The position numbers and the translations under genes were made by a program. Positions 26,407 through 34,955 of a DNA stretch of 64,000 nt are shown one piece after another (position 1 is the stretch's first letter; the number at the start of each line of letters is the position of its first letter). This stretch comes from Winogradskyella immobilis (GTDB taxonomy: Bacteria; Bacteroidota; Bacteroidia; Flavobacteriales; Flavobacteriaceae). The stretch spans positions 124,001-188,000 of the forward strand of contig NZ_JAIQXX010000004.1 in the NCBI RefSeq assembly GCF_021887715.1, in the 5' to 3' direction. Below the pieces are notes generated by a model that saw only the letters and a program-made list of their open reading frames with translations, was not told where the DNA came from and did not search any database.

Positions 26407-27447
26407 ATGGAAGTAAAAAAGAAAGACATACGCGCATTAACCAAAGAACAACTCAGAGCGTTTTTTGTAGATCATGGCGACAAAGCGTTTAGAGGCAATC
26501 AGGTGTATGAGTGGTTATGGCAAAAAGGGGCACATAGTTTTGAAGATATGACAAACATTTCTTTAGAAACTCGTAAAATGCTTCAAGATAATTATGTCAT
26601 TAACCATATCCGTGTAGATCAAATGCAACGTAGTGAAGATGGTACTATTAAAAATGCAGTTCGTCTTCATGATGACTTAATTGTAGAATCTGTTTTAATT
26701 CCTACAGCATCACGTACAACAGCATGCGTGTCATCTCAAGTTGGTTGTAGTTTAGATTGTAAATTTTGTGCAACAGCACGTTTAAAGCGTATGCGTAATC
26801 TTAACCCTGATGAAATCTACGATCAGGTTGTGGCTATAGATAACGAAAGCCGTTTATACCATAATAGACCTTTAAGTAACATTGTGTTTATGGGTATGGG
26901 TGAACCACTGATGAACTATAATAATGTGCTTAAAGCTATTGATAAAATCACATCTGATGAAGGTTTAGGAATGTCTCCAAAACGTATTGTAGTCTCTACA
27001 TCTGGTATTCCAAAAATGATAAGAAAAATGGCAGATGACGAAGTGAAATTTAAACTAGCAGTATCGTTACATTCTGCAATCGATGAGGTAAGGACTACAA
27101 TTATGCCATTTAATGCCACTTTTCCATTACAAGATTTAAGAGAAGCACTGCAATATTGGTATGCGAAAACCAAAAATAGAATTACATATGAGTACGTGGT
27201 TTGGGAAGGTATTAATGATACCCGTAAAGATGTTGATGCCTTAGTAGAGTTCTGCAAATTTGCACCAAGTAAAGTCAATCTTATTGAATATAACCCTATA
27301 GACGATGGTATGTTTCAACAGGCTAATGCTAAAGCTATTGATATGTATGTTTCTGTTTTAGAAGCTAACCATATTACAGTTACAGTTAGACGAAGTAGAG
27401 GAAAAGATATTGATGCAGCTTGCGGACAATTAGCAAATAAGAGTTAA
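26407..27447 (+). CDS. rlmN: 23S rRNA (A2503-C2)/tRNA (A37-C2) methyltransferase RlmN
   Basis: Radical SAM methyltransferase. The cluster motif is CSLDCKFCA (C-x3-C-x2-C), with VFMGMGEPLMNY and the C-terminal catalytic Cys in DAACGQLA; the partner Cys lies in TACVSSQVGCS. The frame opens at a TTG (26398) that is part of the -7 element. The ATG at 26407 gives 346 residues and is the chosen start. Confidence 0.95.
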   Translation: MEVKKKDIRALTKEQLRAFFVDHGDKAFRGNQVYEWLWQKGAHSFEDMTNISLETRKMLQDNYVINHIRVDQMQRSEDGTIKNAVRLHDDLIVESVLIPTASRTTACVSSQVGCSLDCKFCATARLKRMRNLNPDEIYDQVVAIDNESRLYHNRPLSNIVFMGMGEPLMNYNNVLKAIDKITSDEGLGMSPKRIVVSTSGIPKMIRKMADDEVKFKLAVSLHSAIDEVRTTIMPFNATFPLQDLREALQYWYAKTKNRITYEYVVWEGINDTRKDVDALVEFCKFAPSKVNLIEYNPIDDGMFQQANAKAIDMYVSVLEANHITVTVRRSRGKDIDAACGQLANKS

Positions 27448-27474
27448 ACATTAGACTTACTTTATATTAGATTG

Positions 27475-27482
27475 TATATTTG
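27475..27482 (+). promoter_or_regulatory. Promoter of the polyprenyl synthase gene (-7 TATATTTG)
   Basis: An exact TATATTTG inside a 14-base block identical to the one at queA. The leader is about 85 bases and also shares TTAACCAATATTAGA with the queA leader. Confidence 0.6.
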
Positions 27483-27573
27483 AAAAATAATATTTTGTTA
27501 TATAAATAATAAACGCTTTAACCAATATTAGAGGATAAAGCCAACTCTGAAGAATAAAAATCTCGATTATCGA

Positions 27574-28551
27574 GTGAAAATAACCGAACAAATAAAGCAA
27601 CCCATTGCATACGAGATGGAACTTTTTGAACAAAAGTTTCAACTAGCTATGTCTAGCAAAGTAGCTTTACTAAACAGAATTACACATTACATTGTAAATA
27701 GAAAAGGGAAACAAATGCGCCCAATGTTTGTTTTTCTTGTAGCTAAGATGTTAAATGATGGAGAAGTCATTGATAGAACTTATAGAGGAGCTTCTGTTAT
27801 AGAGTTAATTCATACAGCAACTTTAGTACATGATGATGTTGTGGATGATAGTAATCGTCGTCGTGGTTTTTTCTCAATTAATGCACTTTGGAAAAATAAA
27901 ATTGCTGTCCTCATTGGCGATTATTTATTGTCTAAAGGATTGTTGCTTTCTATAGATAATAATGATTTTGATTTATTAAAAATCATTTCTGTAGCGGTGC
28001 GCGAAATGAGCGAAGGAGAATTACTTCAAATTGAAAAAGCACGTCAGTTAGACATTACAGAAGATGTTTATTACGAAATTATCCGTCAAAAGACAGCAAC
28101 CCTAATTGCTGCATGTTGCAGTTTAGGGGCAGCCTCTGTAAAACCAGATTCTATTGAAGTGTCTCGCATGCGTAAGTTTGGAGAACTTATAGGTATGGCG
28201 TTTCAAATAAAGGATGATTTATTTGATTATGGAGAAGCCAAAATAGGAAAACCTACAGGCATAGATATTAAAGAACAAAAAATGACTTTACCTTTAATCT
28301 ATGTGCTTAATAATGCTTCAAAAAAAGAGAAATCTTGGTTAATCAATTCCGTAAAAAAACATAACAAGGATAAAAAACGAGTTAAAGAAGTTATAGCTTT
28401 TGTTATAGAAAGAGGAGGTTTAGATTATGCGGAGGCAAAGATGAAAGTATTCCAAAAAGAAGCCTTAGAATTATTAAAAGATTACCCAGAATCTGAATAT
28501 AAATCTTCATTAACCTTAATGGTTAATTATGTTATTGATAGAAAAAAGTAA
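27574..28551 (+). CDS. Trans-isoprenyl diphosphate synthase (polyprenyl synthetase)
   Basis: Chain elongation of isoprenyl diphosphates, for quinone side chains or carrier lipid. The first Asp-rich motif is LVHDDVVDDSNRRRG and the second is QIKDDLFDYG. At 325 residues with GKQMRPMFVFL near the N-terminus it resembles the long-chain (IspB-like) group of Bacteroidota. The GTG at 27574 lies in a small inverted repeat CTCGAT/ATCGAG. An ATG 42 bases later (before ELFEQKF) is possible but would shorten the N-terminal helix. Confidence 0.9.
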   Translation: MKITEQIKQPIAYEMELFEQKFQLAMSSKVALLNRITHYIVNRKGKQMRPMFVFLVAKMLNDGEVIDRTYRGASVIELIHTATLVHDDVVDDSNRRRGFFSINALWKNKIAVLIGDYLLSKGLLLSIDNNDFDLLKIISVAVREMSEGELLQIEKARQLDITEDVYYEIIRQKTATLIAACCSLGAASVKPDSIEVSRMRKFGELIGMAFQIKDDLFDYGEAKIGKPTGIDIKEQKMTLPLIYVLNNASKKEKSWLINSVKKHNKDKKRVKEVIAFVIERGGLDYAEAKMKVFQKEALELLKDYPESEYKSSLTLMVNYVIDRKK

Positions 28552-28699
28552 AATAATTATATTTTTAAATTGCTGATTTTTAATTAGTTACATCATCATA
28601 GTCAATTCTTATTTAAAAAAGTAACACTGCAGACAACCTTTTGCATCACTTTTGCGTCTTTATAAATAGAAGTGCAAACCAAAGCTATTAAAATACTAA

Positions 28700-29263
28700 G
28701 TGAAAGTCATTCAGCTTCATAATAACGAAATTAAGCTTATACAAAAAGCAGCGAAGAATAATCGCGAAGCCCAGCATGTATTGTATGAGTTACATGCGCC
28801 AAAAATGTTGAGTGTATGTCGTTATTATATAAAGGATGTGCAACAAGCAGAAGAAGTACTGCTAAATGGATTTTTTAAAGTATTTAAACATTTAAAATCA
28901 TTTAAAGGAGAAGGTAGTTTTGAAGGTTGGATAAGACGAATAATGGTAAGAGAAGCGATTTCGTATTTACGAGGAAAAAAGAAGTTAGAGTTTCCAGTAG
29001 AAGATGTAGATTTTAAACAAAATTATTCAGACAGTATTAATTCTAATATCGCAGTAGCAGAGATACAACAACTTATAGACAGTTTGCCAGAAGGTTACAA
29101 AATGGTATTTATTATGTATGCCATTGAAGGTTATAAACATCATGAAATTGCAAAAATGCTTCAAATATCAGAAGGTACATCAAAATCGCAATTATATAAG
29201 GCAAGACAATTGCTACAACAAAAAATTAAAGATTTAAATAACACCAATTATGGCGCCAATTAA
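28700..29263 (+). CDS. RNA polymerase ECF sigma factor
   Basis: A 187-residue ECF sigma: region 2 around YELHAPKMLSVCRYYIKD, region 4 with LPEGYKMVFIMYAIEGYKHHEIAKMLQISEGTSKSQLYKARQLL (helix-turn-helix in the last part). The GTG start at 28700 is chosen because it begins the conserved N-terminal helix. It overlaps the next gene by 14 bases. The partner is a single-span protein, the usual sigma and anti-sigma layout. Confidence 0.93.
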   Translation: MKVIQLHNNEIKLIQKAAKNNREAQHVLYELHAPKMLSVCRYYIKDVQQAEEVLLNGFFKVFKHLKSFKGEGSFEGWIRRIMVREAISYLRGKKKLEFPVEDVDFKQNYSDSINSNIAVAEIQQLIDSLPEGYKMVFIMYAIEGYKHHEIAKMLQISEGTSKSQLYKARQLLQQKIKDLNNTNYGAN

Positions 29264-30029
29264 ATTTGAAGAAAATATAAAAGATAAGCTAGAGAAGCGC
29301 ACAGTAATGCCTTCGGAAGCATCTTGGTCTAAACTCTCTCAGCGATTAGATGTTGAAGAAAAACGAAATAAAAAATCATCATTTTGGTGGTTCGGTATCG
29401 CAGCGAGTATCGCAGCATTAGTATTTGTTTCTATCACTTATTTTAATAGTCAAGAAAGAGAAACTTTATCTCCTAAAATGGTAGAAGAAAAAGTTGAAGA
29501 ATTTATTAATGAAACTAATATAATTAATAAGGAGCAGCCTATTGAAGTAGTTGCAGATGAAACCTCAAAAATTGAAAAAGAAAATGCATTAATAAAAGAA
29601 GAAACACCAAAGATCAATGTTTCTCAAAAGGATATAATTAAAGCAGTAAAATCAATAGAAACTAGTGTGGCAAGTGTAAATAAAGATAAATCAGAAGTGA
29701 ATCAAAATACAACAGAGCCTACTAATAGTGTTACAGAAGTGATATCTATAGATACAGAGAAACTTAATAACGTTTTAGAAGCTGTGGCAGATGCAAAAAC
29801 AAAAAATCAAGAGATTAGTGAACAGCTAATAGATTCACTTCTAAAAAATGCAAATAGAGAAATTTTAAAAGCCAAAATACTTAAAAAGAAAACAAATGTT
29901 GTAGATGCCAATTTGTTACTTCAAGACATTGAAGAAGCTTTGGGGCAATCTTTTAGAACTAAAATTTATGAAGCCTTAAAAGATGGTACAAAAAAGGCAA
30001 GAACTGCAATTGCCGACCGTAATAATTAA
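29250..30029 (+). CDS. Putative anti-sigma factor (single-span membrane protein)
   Basis: A 259-residue protein: a cytoplasmic segment of about 43 residues (EASWSKLSQRLD, resembling the anti-sigma N-terminus of this phylum), a membrane span at about residues 45-64 (WWFGIAASIAALVFVSITYF), then a long charged, Lys/Glu/Thr-rich periplasmic region. It overlaps the ECF sigma gene. No zinc-binding HCC motif is seen. Anti-sigma function is inferred from neighbourhood and topology. Confidence 0.7.
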   Translation: MAPIKFEENIKDKLEKRTVMPSEASWSKLSQRLDVEEKRNKKSSFWWFGIAASIAALVFVSITYFNSQERETLSPKMVEEKVEEFINETNIINKEQPIEVVADETSKIEKENALIKEETPKINVSQKDIIKAVKSIETSVASVNKDKSEVNQNTTEPTNSVTEVISIDTEKLNNVLEAVADAKTKNQEISEQLIDSLLKNANREILKAKILKKKTNVVDANLLLQDIEEALGQSFRTKIYEALKDGTKKARTAIADRNN

Positions 30030-30109
30030 GAATTTTAAAGGCAATCTCATATAAAATTTCATCAATTAAAAAACGAATAGTTTAATTATTAACATCAAAA
30101 AAACGAACA

Positions 30110-31195
30110 ATGAAAACGATTACTAAACACATCGTAGCACTTATCTTATGTCTATCTGTAACTGGATTAAGTGCACAAGATAAAGTAGAGACTACAGTTA
30201 AAACAGACACTGATAAGGAGTATAAAATTGAACTTTTAGAAAAAGAAAAAGAAAGAATAGAAGAAAGCGAACGCGAAGGACTGAAATCTAGAATTAAATC
30301 GATTAATAAAAAACAAGATCGAGGAGAAATTACTGCTGCTGAAGCCGATGAATTAAAAAAAGAAGCAGCAAAGAATACCGCATTAAATATTGAAAACCGT
30401 TTAGCAGTTATAGACAACAAAATTGAGTTCTTAAAACGTAATAGTTTTGTGTTTAACGACGGATTCAGTAAAGAAGTTAGAGGCATAGGAATTAATGGAA
30501 GAGATTATTCTATAGGTATTAATTACGATTCTAAAATTAAACCACCTAAATATGATCGTCGTACAAATAACCAGTTTGTTTTTGCAATAGGCTTTAATAA
30601 TGCTATCGAGGATGGACAGAGCTTAGGAGATACACCATACGAGCTCGGTGGTTCTGGTTTTGTAGAATTAGGTTGGAATTGGAAAACGCGTTTATTCAAA
30701 GAGTCTAATTTTTCAAGAATAGTATATGGATTTTCATTTCAATGGAATAAATTAAATGCTAAAGATGATTTATTCTTTGTGCAAAATGGTGATATAACTT
30801 CTTTAGAAGAGTTTCCTGTAGACCTTAAAAAATCTCAATTAAGAGTCACTAATTTAGTTTTCCCTGTACATTTTGAATTTGGACCTTCAAAAAAACGAGA
30901 ATATAAAGACAAAATTAGATATTCAACATACAATCAATTTAAAATTGGTGTTGGTGGTTATGGAGGTGTTAGATTAGCAACGCAACAAAAATTACGCTTC
31001 AGAGAAGATGGAGATCGTGTAAAACAAAAAATAAGACGAAATTTCAATGCTTCCGATTTTATATACGGATTAAGTGCTTATGTAGGCATAGGAAGCACAT
31101 CCTTATATGCCAAATACGATCTTAATTCATTATTTAAAGACCAAGCTGTAGATCAGAATAACATCTCTTTAGGAGTTAGATTCGATTTTGACTAA
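30110..31195 (+). CDS. Outer-membrane beta-barrel protein with N-terminal coiled coil
   Basis: A 361-residue exported protein: signal peptide (ending GLSAQ at about residue 23), a strongly charged helical region at about residues 30-105 (rich in Glu/Lys, coiled-coil-like), then an amphipathic beta region typical of flavobacterial outer-membrane barrels, ending in ISLGVRFDFD with a terminal aromatic. Lies 80 bases after the putative anti-sigma and before a terminator, so it may be a target or partner of the sigma module. No specific function recognised. Confidence 0.7.
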   Translation: MKTITKHIVALILCLSVTGLSAQDKVETTVKTDTDKEYKIELLEKEKERIEESEREGLKSRIKSINKKQDRGEITAAEADELKKEAAKNTALNIENRLAVIDNKIEFLKRNSFVFNDGFSKEVRGIGINGRDYSIGINYDSKIKPPKYDRRTNNQFVFAIGFNNAIEDGQSLGDTPYELGGSGFVELGWNWKTRLFKESNFSRIVYGFSFQWNKLNAKDDLFFVQNGDITSLEEFPVDLKKSQLRVTNLVFPVHFEFGPSKKREYKDKIRYSTYNQFKIGVGGYGGVRLATQQKLRFREDGDRVKQKIRRNFNASDFIYGLSAYVGIGSTSLYAKYDLNSLFKDQAVDQNNISLGVRFDFD

Positions 31196-31218
31196 AACAA
31201 ATGTGTGAGTTGTTTTTT

Positions 31219-31260
31219 AAAAGCCTTAATCTTTATGTAGATTAAGGCTTTTTCTTTTTT
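31219..31260 (+). terminator. Terminator after the sigma/OM module
   Basis: A perfect 14-bp stem AAAAGCCTTAATCT / AGATTAAGGCTTTT, loop TTATGT, followed by a T-rich tract. Confidence 0.95.
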
Positions 31261-31355
31261 TAAAACTTTACATTGTATTAAATTTACCATTCGTTTCTTC
31301 GAAAAAGGGAAACCTATTAATTTTTGAAAAGATTTCTGCTTATGCAGAGAGTAGT

Positions 31356-33323
31356 ATGATTTCACAGAATACCATAACTCAAGTTTTTGAAACCGCTCGT
31401 GTAGAAGAGGTTATTGGTGATTTTGTGCAACTCAAAAAATCAGGATCAAACTTTAAAGGGTTAAGTCCTTTTAGTGATGAGCGCTCTCCAAGTTTTATGG
31501 TCTCTCCAGTAAAACAAATTTGGAAAGATTTTTCTAGTGGTAAGGGCGGCAACGCGGTTACATTTTTAATGGAACATGAGCATTTTACCTATCCCGAAGC
31601 TATAAAGTATTTAGCTAAAAAATATAACATTGAGATTGAAGAAACCGAACGCACAGACGAAGAAAAAGAACAAGCTGATACACGTGAAAGTTTGTATCTA
31701 GTCAGTGAGTATGCGAACACCTATTTTCAAAACATATTACATAAAACAGATCAAGGAAAATCTATTGGTCTAAGCTATTTTAAAGAACGTGGATTTACAG
31801 AAGATACTATTGAAAAATTTCAATTGGGTTATGCTTTAGATGAGTGGCAAGCTTTTACAGATGAAGCTTTAAAAAAAGGCTATAATATTAATTTTTTAGA
31901 AGGAACAGGCTTAACCATAGTAAAACCTGAAAAGCATTTCGATCGTTTTAAAGGACGTGTTATGTTTCCTATTCATAGTATGAGTGGCCGTATTTTAGGG
32001 TTTGGCGGTCGTATTTTAGTAAATGATAAAAAAGCAGCGAAGTATTTAAACTCGCCTGAGAGTGAAATTTACCATAAAAGTAAGGTGCTATATGGATTAT
32101 ATTTTGCAAAACAGAGTATCGCTAAAGACGATAATTGTTATTTGGTTGAAGGTTATACAGATGTTATTCAATTTCATCAAACCGGAATTAAAAATGTAGT
32201 ATCCTCTTCTGGTACAGCATTAACTTCAGATCAAATTAGGTTAATTAATAGATTAACCAATAATATAACAGTGCTTTTTGATGGTGATGCAGCAGGTATG
32301 CGAGCATCTGTACGTGGTATAGATTTAATATTAGAGCAAGGAATGAATGTTAGGGTTTGTTCATTTCCAGATGGTGAAGATCCAGACAGTTTTGCCAAAT
32401 CGAATACACTAGAAGAACTCACAGATTATCTTAACGAAAATGCTAAAGATTTTATTCAGTTTAAGGCATCGCTTTTAGTTAAAGAAGCCAATAATGACCC
32501 TATAAAAAAAGCTGAAACAATACGAGATATTGTAAATAGTATAGCAAAAATTCCAGATCAAATAAAAAGAGAGGTTTATGTACAAGAATGCGCACGTATT
32601 ATGGATATTAGTGAGAGTGTTTTGTTTAGTACGTTGGCACAGATCAATAAAAAGGAATCTCAAGACGCAAATAAAAAATACAAGCAAGAACAAAAAGCAT
32701 TTCAGGTTGTTAAGCCAGAACAAAAACCTTCAAAAAAAGTTGATATTCAATATGAATTAGAACGAAAAATTATTGAAATTTTACTGCTTTATGGAGAAAA
32801 GACAGAACGGTTTGAAGATTTAGTTTTAAAAGAGGACGAAGTCTCTGGAGATTTAATTTTAGAACCTGTAGTTCAGGAAACACGTGTTTTTGAAAAAATA
32901 TATTTAGACCTTCAAGAAGATGAAATGCAATTTACAGACGAACGTTTTAAAACCTTGTATTATTCTATTATAGACAAGTTAAATCAAGATCAAGAATTTT
33001 CTACACGTCATTTCATCAATCAAATCGACCAAGATATGGCAGCTACTGTAACTAGTATTTTGATGGAGGAGGAGAAATATTCTATTGATGATTGGGAGCG
33101 AAATCAAATTGTACCAAAGAAGAAAACAGAAAAACTAGAACAACTTGTACATCAAACCATATTGAGTTTAAGATGTTTTTTGATAGAACATAAAGTGGAA
33201 AATCTTAAAAATAATATTCTTCTTGAGAATGCTAATGCAAAATCAATATTAGAAGATGTTAGGGATTATTCTGATTTAAAAAAATTATTGTCTTATAAAT
33301 TAGGCAAAGTAATTAGCGGTTAA
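31356..33323 (+). CDS. dnaG: DNA primase DnaG lacking the zinc ligands
   Basis: Makes RNA primers for replication. Its 655 residues contain an N-terminal CHC2-fold region, a Toprim core (YLVEGYTDVIQFHQTG, and LFDGDAAGMRASVRG) and a helicase-binding C-terminus. The four zinc ligands of the usual Cys-His-Cys-Cys site are all replaced: Ser 37 and Ser 40 in LSPFSDERSPSF, Asp 58 and Ser 61 in IWKDFSSGKGG. The fold is probably kept without zinc. It ends overlapping the convergent response regulator by four bases. Confidence 0.95.
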   Translation: MISQNTITQVFETARVEEVIGDFVQLKKSGSNFKGLSPFSDERSPSFMVSPVKQIWKDFSSGKGGNAVTFLMEHEHFTYPEAIKYLAKKYNIEIEETERTDEEKEQADTRESLYLVSEYANTYFQNILHKTDQGKSIGLSYFKERGFTEDTIEKFQLGYALDEWQAFTDEALKKGYNINFLEGTGLTIVKPEKHFDRFKGRVMFPIHSMSGRILGFGGRILVNDKKAAKYLNSPESEIYHKSKVLYGLYFAKQSIAKDDNCYLVEGYTDVIQFHQTGIKNVVSSSGTALTSDQIRLINRLTNNITVLFDGDAAGMRASVRGIDLILEQGMNVRVCSFPDGEDPDSFAKSNTLEELTDYLNENAKDFIQFKASLLVKEANNDPIKKAETIRDIVNSIAKIPDQIKREVYVQECARIMDISESVLFSTLAQINKKESQDANKKYKQEQKAFQVVKPEQKPSKKVDIQYELERKIIEILLLYGEKTERFEDLVLKEDEVSGDLILEPVVQETRVFEKIYLDLQEDEMQFTDERFKTLYYSIIDKLNQDQEFSTRHFINQIDQDMAATVTSILMEEEKYSIDDWERNQIVPKKKTEKLEQLVHQTILSLRCFLIEHKVENLKNNILLENANAKSILEDVRDYSDLKKLLSYKLGKVISG

Positions 33324-33949
33324 GCTAAATCGTGATGCTTGGCTTGATGAATTAAATCTACAAGATTTGTAACATTCAATTTTTTAAACAAGCGTGCTTT
33401 ATATGTACTTACTGTTTTTTCGTTAATCTCTAACTCTTTAGCAATTTCCTTATTTTTCTTACCTATAGATAAAAGTTTTAAAACTTCAACTTCTCTTGTA
33501 GACAATCTTTTAAAAAGGCGTGTACTACTCTTACGAGTATCTTCAAATTTATAATGCTTATCCATTTTTTCACTCAGATAAACTTTATCATCTTGAATGG
33601 TATTTATGGCTTCTATAATTTTGTCTGGACTAGCGGATTTATGCAAATAACCAGAAGCTCCGGCTTTTAATGTACTTATAGCATAAATTTCTTCAGGTTG
33701 GTTGCTAAACATTAATACATTAATGTGTTTGTTTTCTTTTTTAATGGCTCTTAAGGCAGTGATGCCATTAAGTTCAGGTAAGTCAACTTCCGAAATAATA
33801 ACATCAACATCATTCCTTCGTACAAATTCAAAAATTTCTATACCGCTATTGAGTAGTCCAACAACTTTAAAGTCAGGAAAACTGTCGAGAATGAGTTCTA
33901 AACCTTTTCTAACAATAGGGTGGCTGTCAACAATTAATATCTTTACCAT
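33320..33949 (-). CDS. NarL/FixJ-type response regulator with degenerate receiver
   Basis: A 209-residue orphan regulator: receiver domain at 1-120, LuxR-type helix-turn-helix at 145-205 (LSTREVEVLKLLSIGKKNKEIAKEL). The phosphoacceptor Asp is replaced by Glu 54 (IISEVDLP), and the second acidic residue of the metal site is Ser 9 (VDSHP). The conserved Lys is present in YLHKSA. It may work without phosphorylation or in a fixed state. No histidine kinase is adjacent. Convergent with dnaG. Confidence 0.9.
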   Translation of the reverse strand: MVKILIVDSHPIVRKGLELILDSFPDFKVVGLLNSGIEIFEFVRRNDVDVIISEVDLPELNGITALRAIKKENKHINVLMFSNQPEEIYAISTLKAGASGYLHKSASPDKIIEAINTIQDDKVYLSEKMDKHYKFEDTRKSSTRLFKRLSTREVEVLKLLSIGKKNKEIAKELEINEKTVSTYKARLFKKLNVTNLVDLIHQAKHHDLA

Positions 33950-34081
33950 GTTCTAACATTATTTAATATAGGGAACCAGAATAGGTAATATTCAATTTTG
34001 ATTAAAAAAATACGTGGCTGGTTAAACAAAAATAATGAAAAAAATAAGATTTTAATATTTTTAATATTAAAAACGCAATAA

Positions 34082-34870
34082 TTATTTTATATTCTTAGGA
34101 ATTTCGCAAATAGGTATAGGAATCATCTTGTGTTTGTTTGATGTGTTATAACGCATAAAAATTTCAAAAACAGTACGTTGCCTTCCAGAAAAATCCTCAG
34201 CAACTTTACCTTCATCTTTCATCTGCATGGCCCATTCTAACTCAGGATAAGAAGCTCCGATTTGATCTTCGTCACTACGCGCATCTCCAAATAATCCATC
34301 ACTTGGCGCTGCATTCATAATAGAATCAGGAACATTTAATGCTTTTCCAATAGTGTAGACTTCCGATTTTAAAAGATCAGCAATAGGGCTTAAATCCACT
34401 CCGCCATCTCCGTACTTGGTGTAAAACCCAACCCCAAAATCTTCTACTTTATTTCCTGTGCCAGCAACTAACAAGCCTAACAAGCCTGCATGATAATAAA
34501 GTGTGGTCATTCTTAAACGTGCTCTGGTATTTGCTAAAGCCATATCTACTGCAGCTTGTTTACCTTCTAGGCTAACTTCAGTTTTAAATTCTTCAAAAAC
34601 AGGAGTCAAATCAGTCCGCGTATCTTTTACATTAGCAAAGCGGGTTTTAAGTTGTGCAATGTGTTCTTGTGCTCTACTAACATGGCTTGGTGCTTGATGG
34701 ATTGGCATTTCAATACACAAAACATCTAAGCCTGTTTTTGCACAAAGTGTTGAGGTAACAGCAGAATCTATTCCCCCAGAAATGCCAACAACAAAACCAT
34801 TAACTTTTGCGTTTAAAGCATAATCTTTTAACCAATTAACAATATGGTCAATAACCTTTTCTGTTTGCAT
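34082..34870 (-). CDS. nadE: NAD(+) synthase
   Basis: Amidates nicotinic acid adenine dinucleotide to NAD. The P-loop-like VGISGGIDSAVTSTL is at about residues 27-41; GTGNKVEDFGVGFYTKYGDGGVD is the family signature. At 262 residues it is the ammonia-dependent short type without a glutaminase domain. It lies divergent from gldB, an order common in Flavobacteriaceae. Confidence 0.96.
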   Translation of the reverse strand: MQTEKVIDHIVNWLKDYALNAKVNGFVVGISGGIDSAVTSTLCAKTGLDVLCIEMPIHQAPSHVSRAQEHIAQLKTRFANVKDTRTDLTPVFEEFKTEVSLEGKQAAVDMALANTRARLRMTTLYYHAGLLGLLVAGTGNKVEDFGVGFYTKYGDGGVDLSPIADLLKSEVYTIGKALNVPDSIMNAAPSDGLFGDARSDEDQIGASYPELEWAMQMKDEGKVAEDFSGRQRTVFEIFMRYNTSNKHKMIPIPICEIPKNIK

Positions 34871-34900
34871 AATTTAGATGTTTTTTTACACAAAGAAGTG

Positions 34901-34908
34901 TACCTTTG
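34901..34908 (+). promoter_or_regulatory. Promoter of gldB-gldC (-7 TACCTTTG)
   Basis: TACCTTTG fits TAnnTTTG; a T-tract at 34881-34887 takes the -33 position. Predicted start near 34914, with a leader of about 40 bases to gldB. Confidence 0.6.
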
Positions 34909-34955
34909 CACAACAAAAATACTTTAAAGAGTTAAGCTTTAAAAATGTTTTCTAA

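Noticed and set aside
27563-27578. CTCGAT/ATCGAG hairpin as a terminator before the polyprenyl synthase gene
   Set aside because: There is no T-tract, and the hairpin contains the GTG start region.
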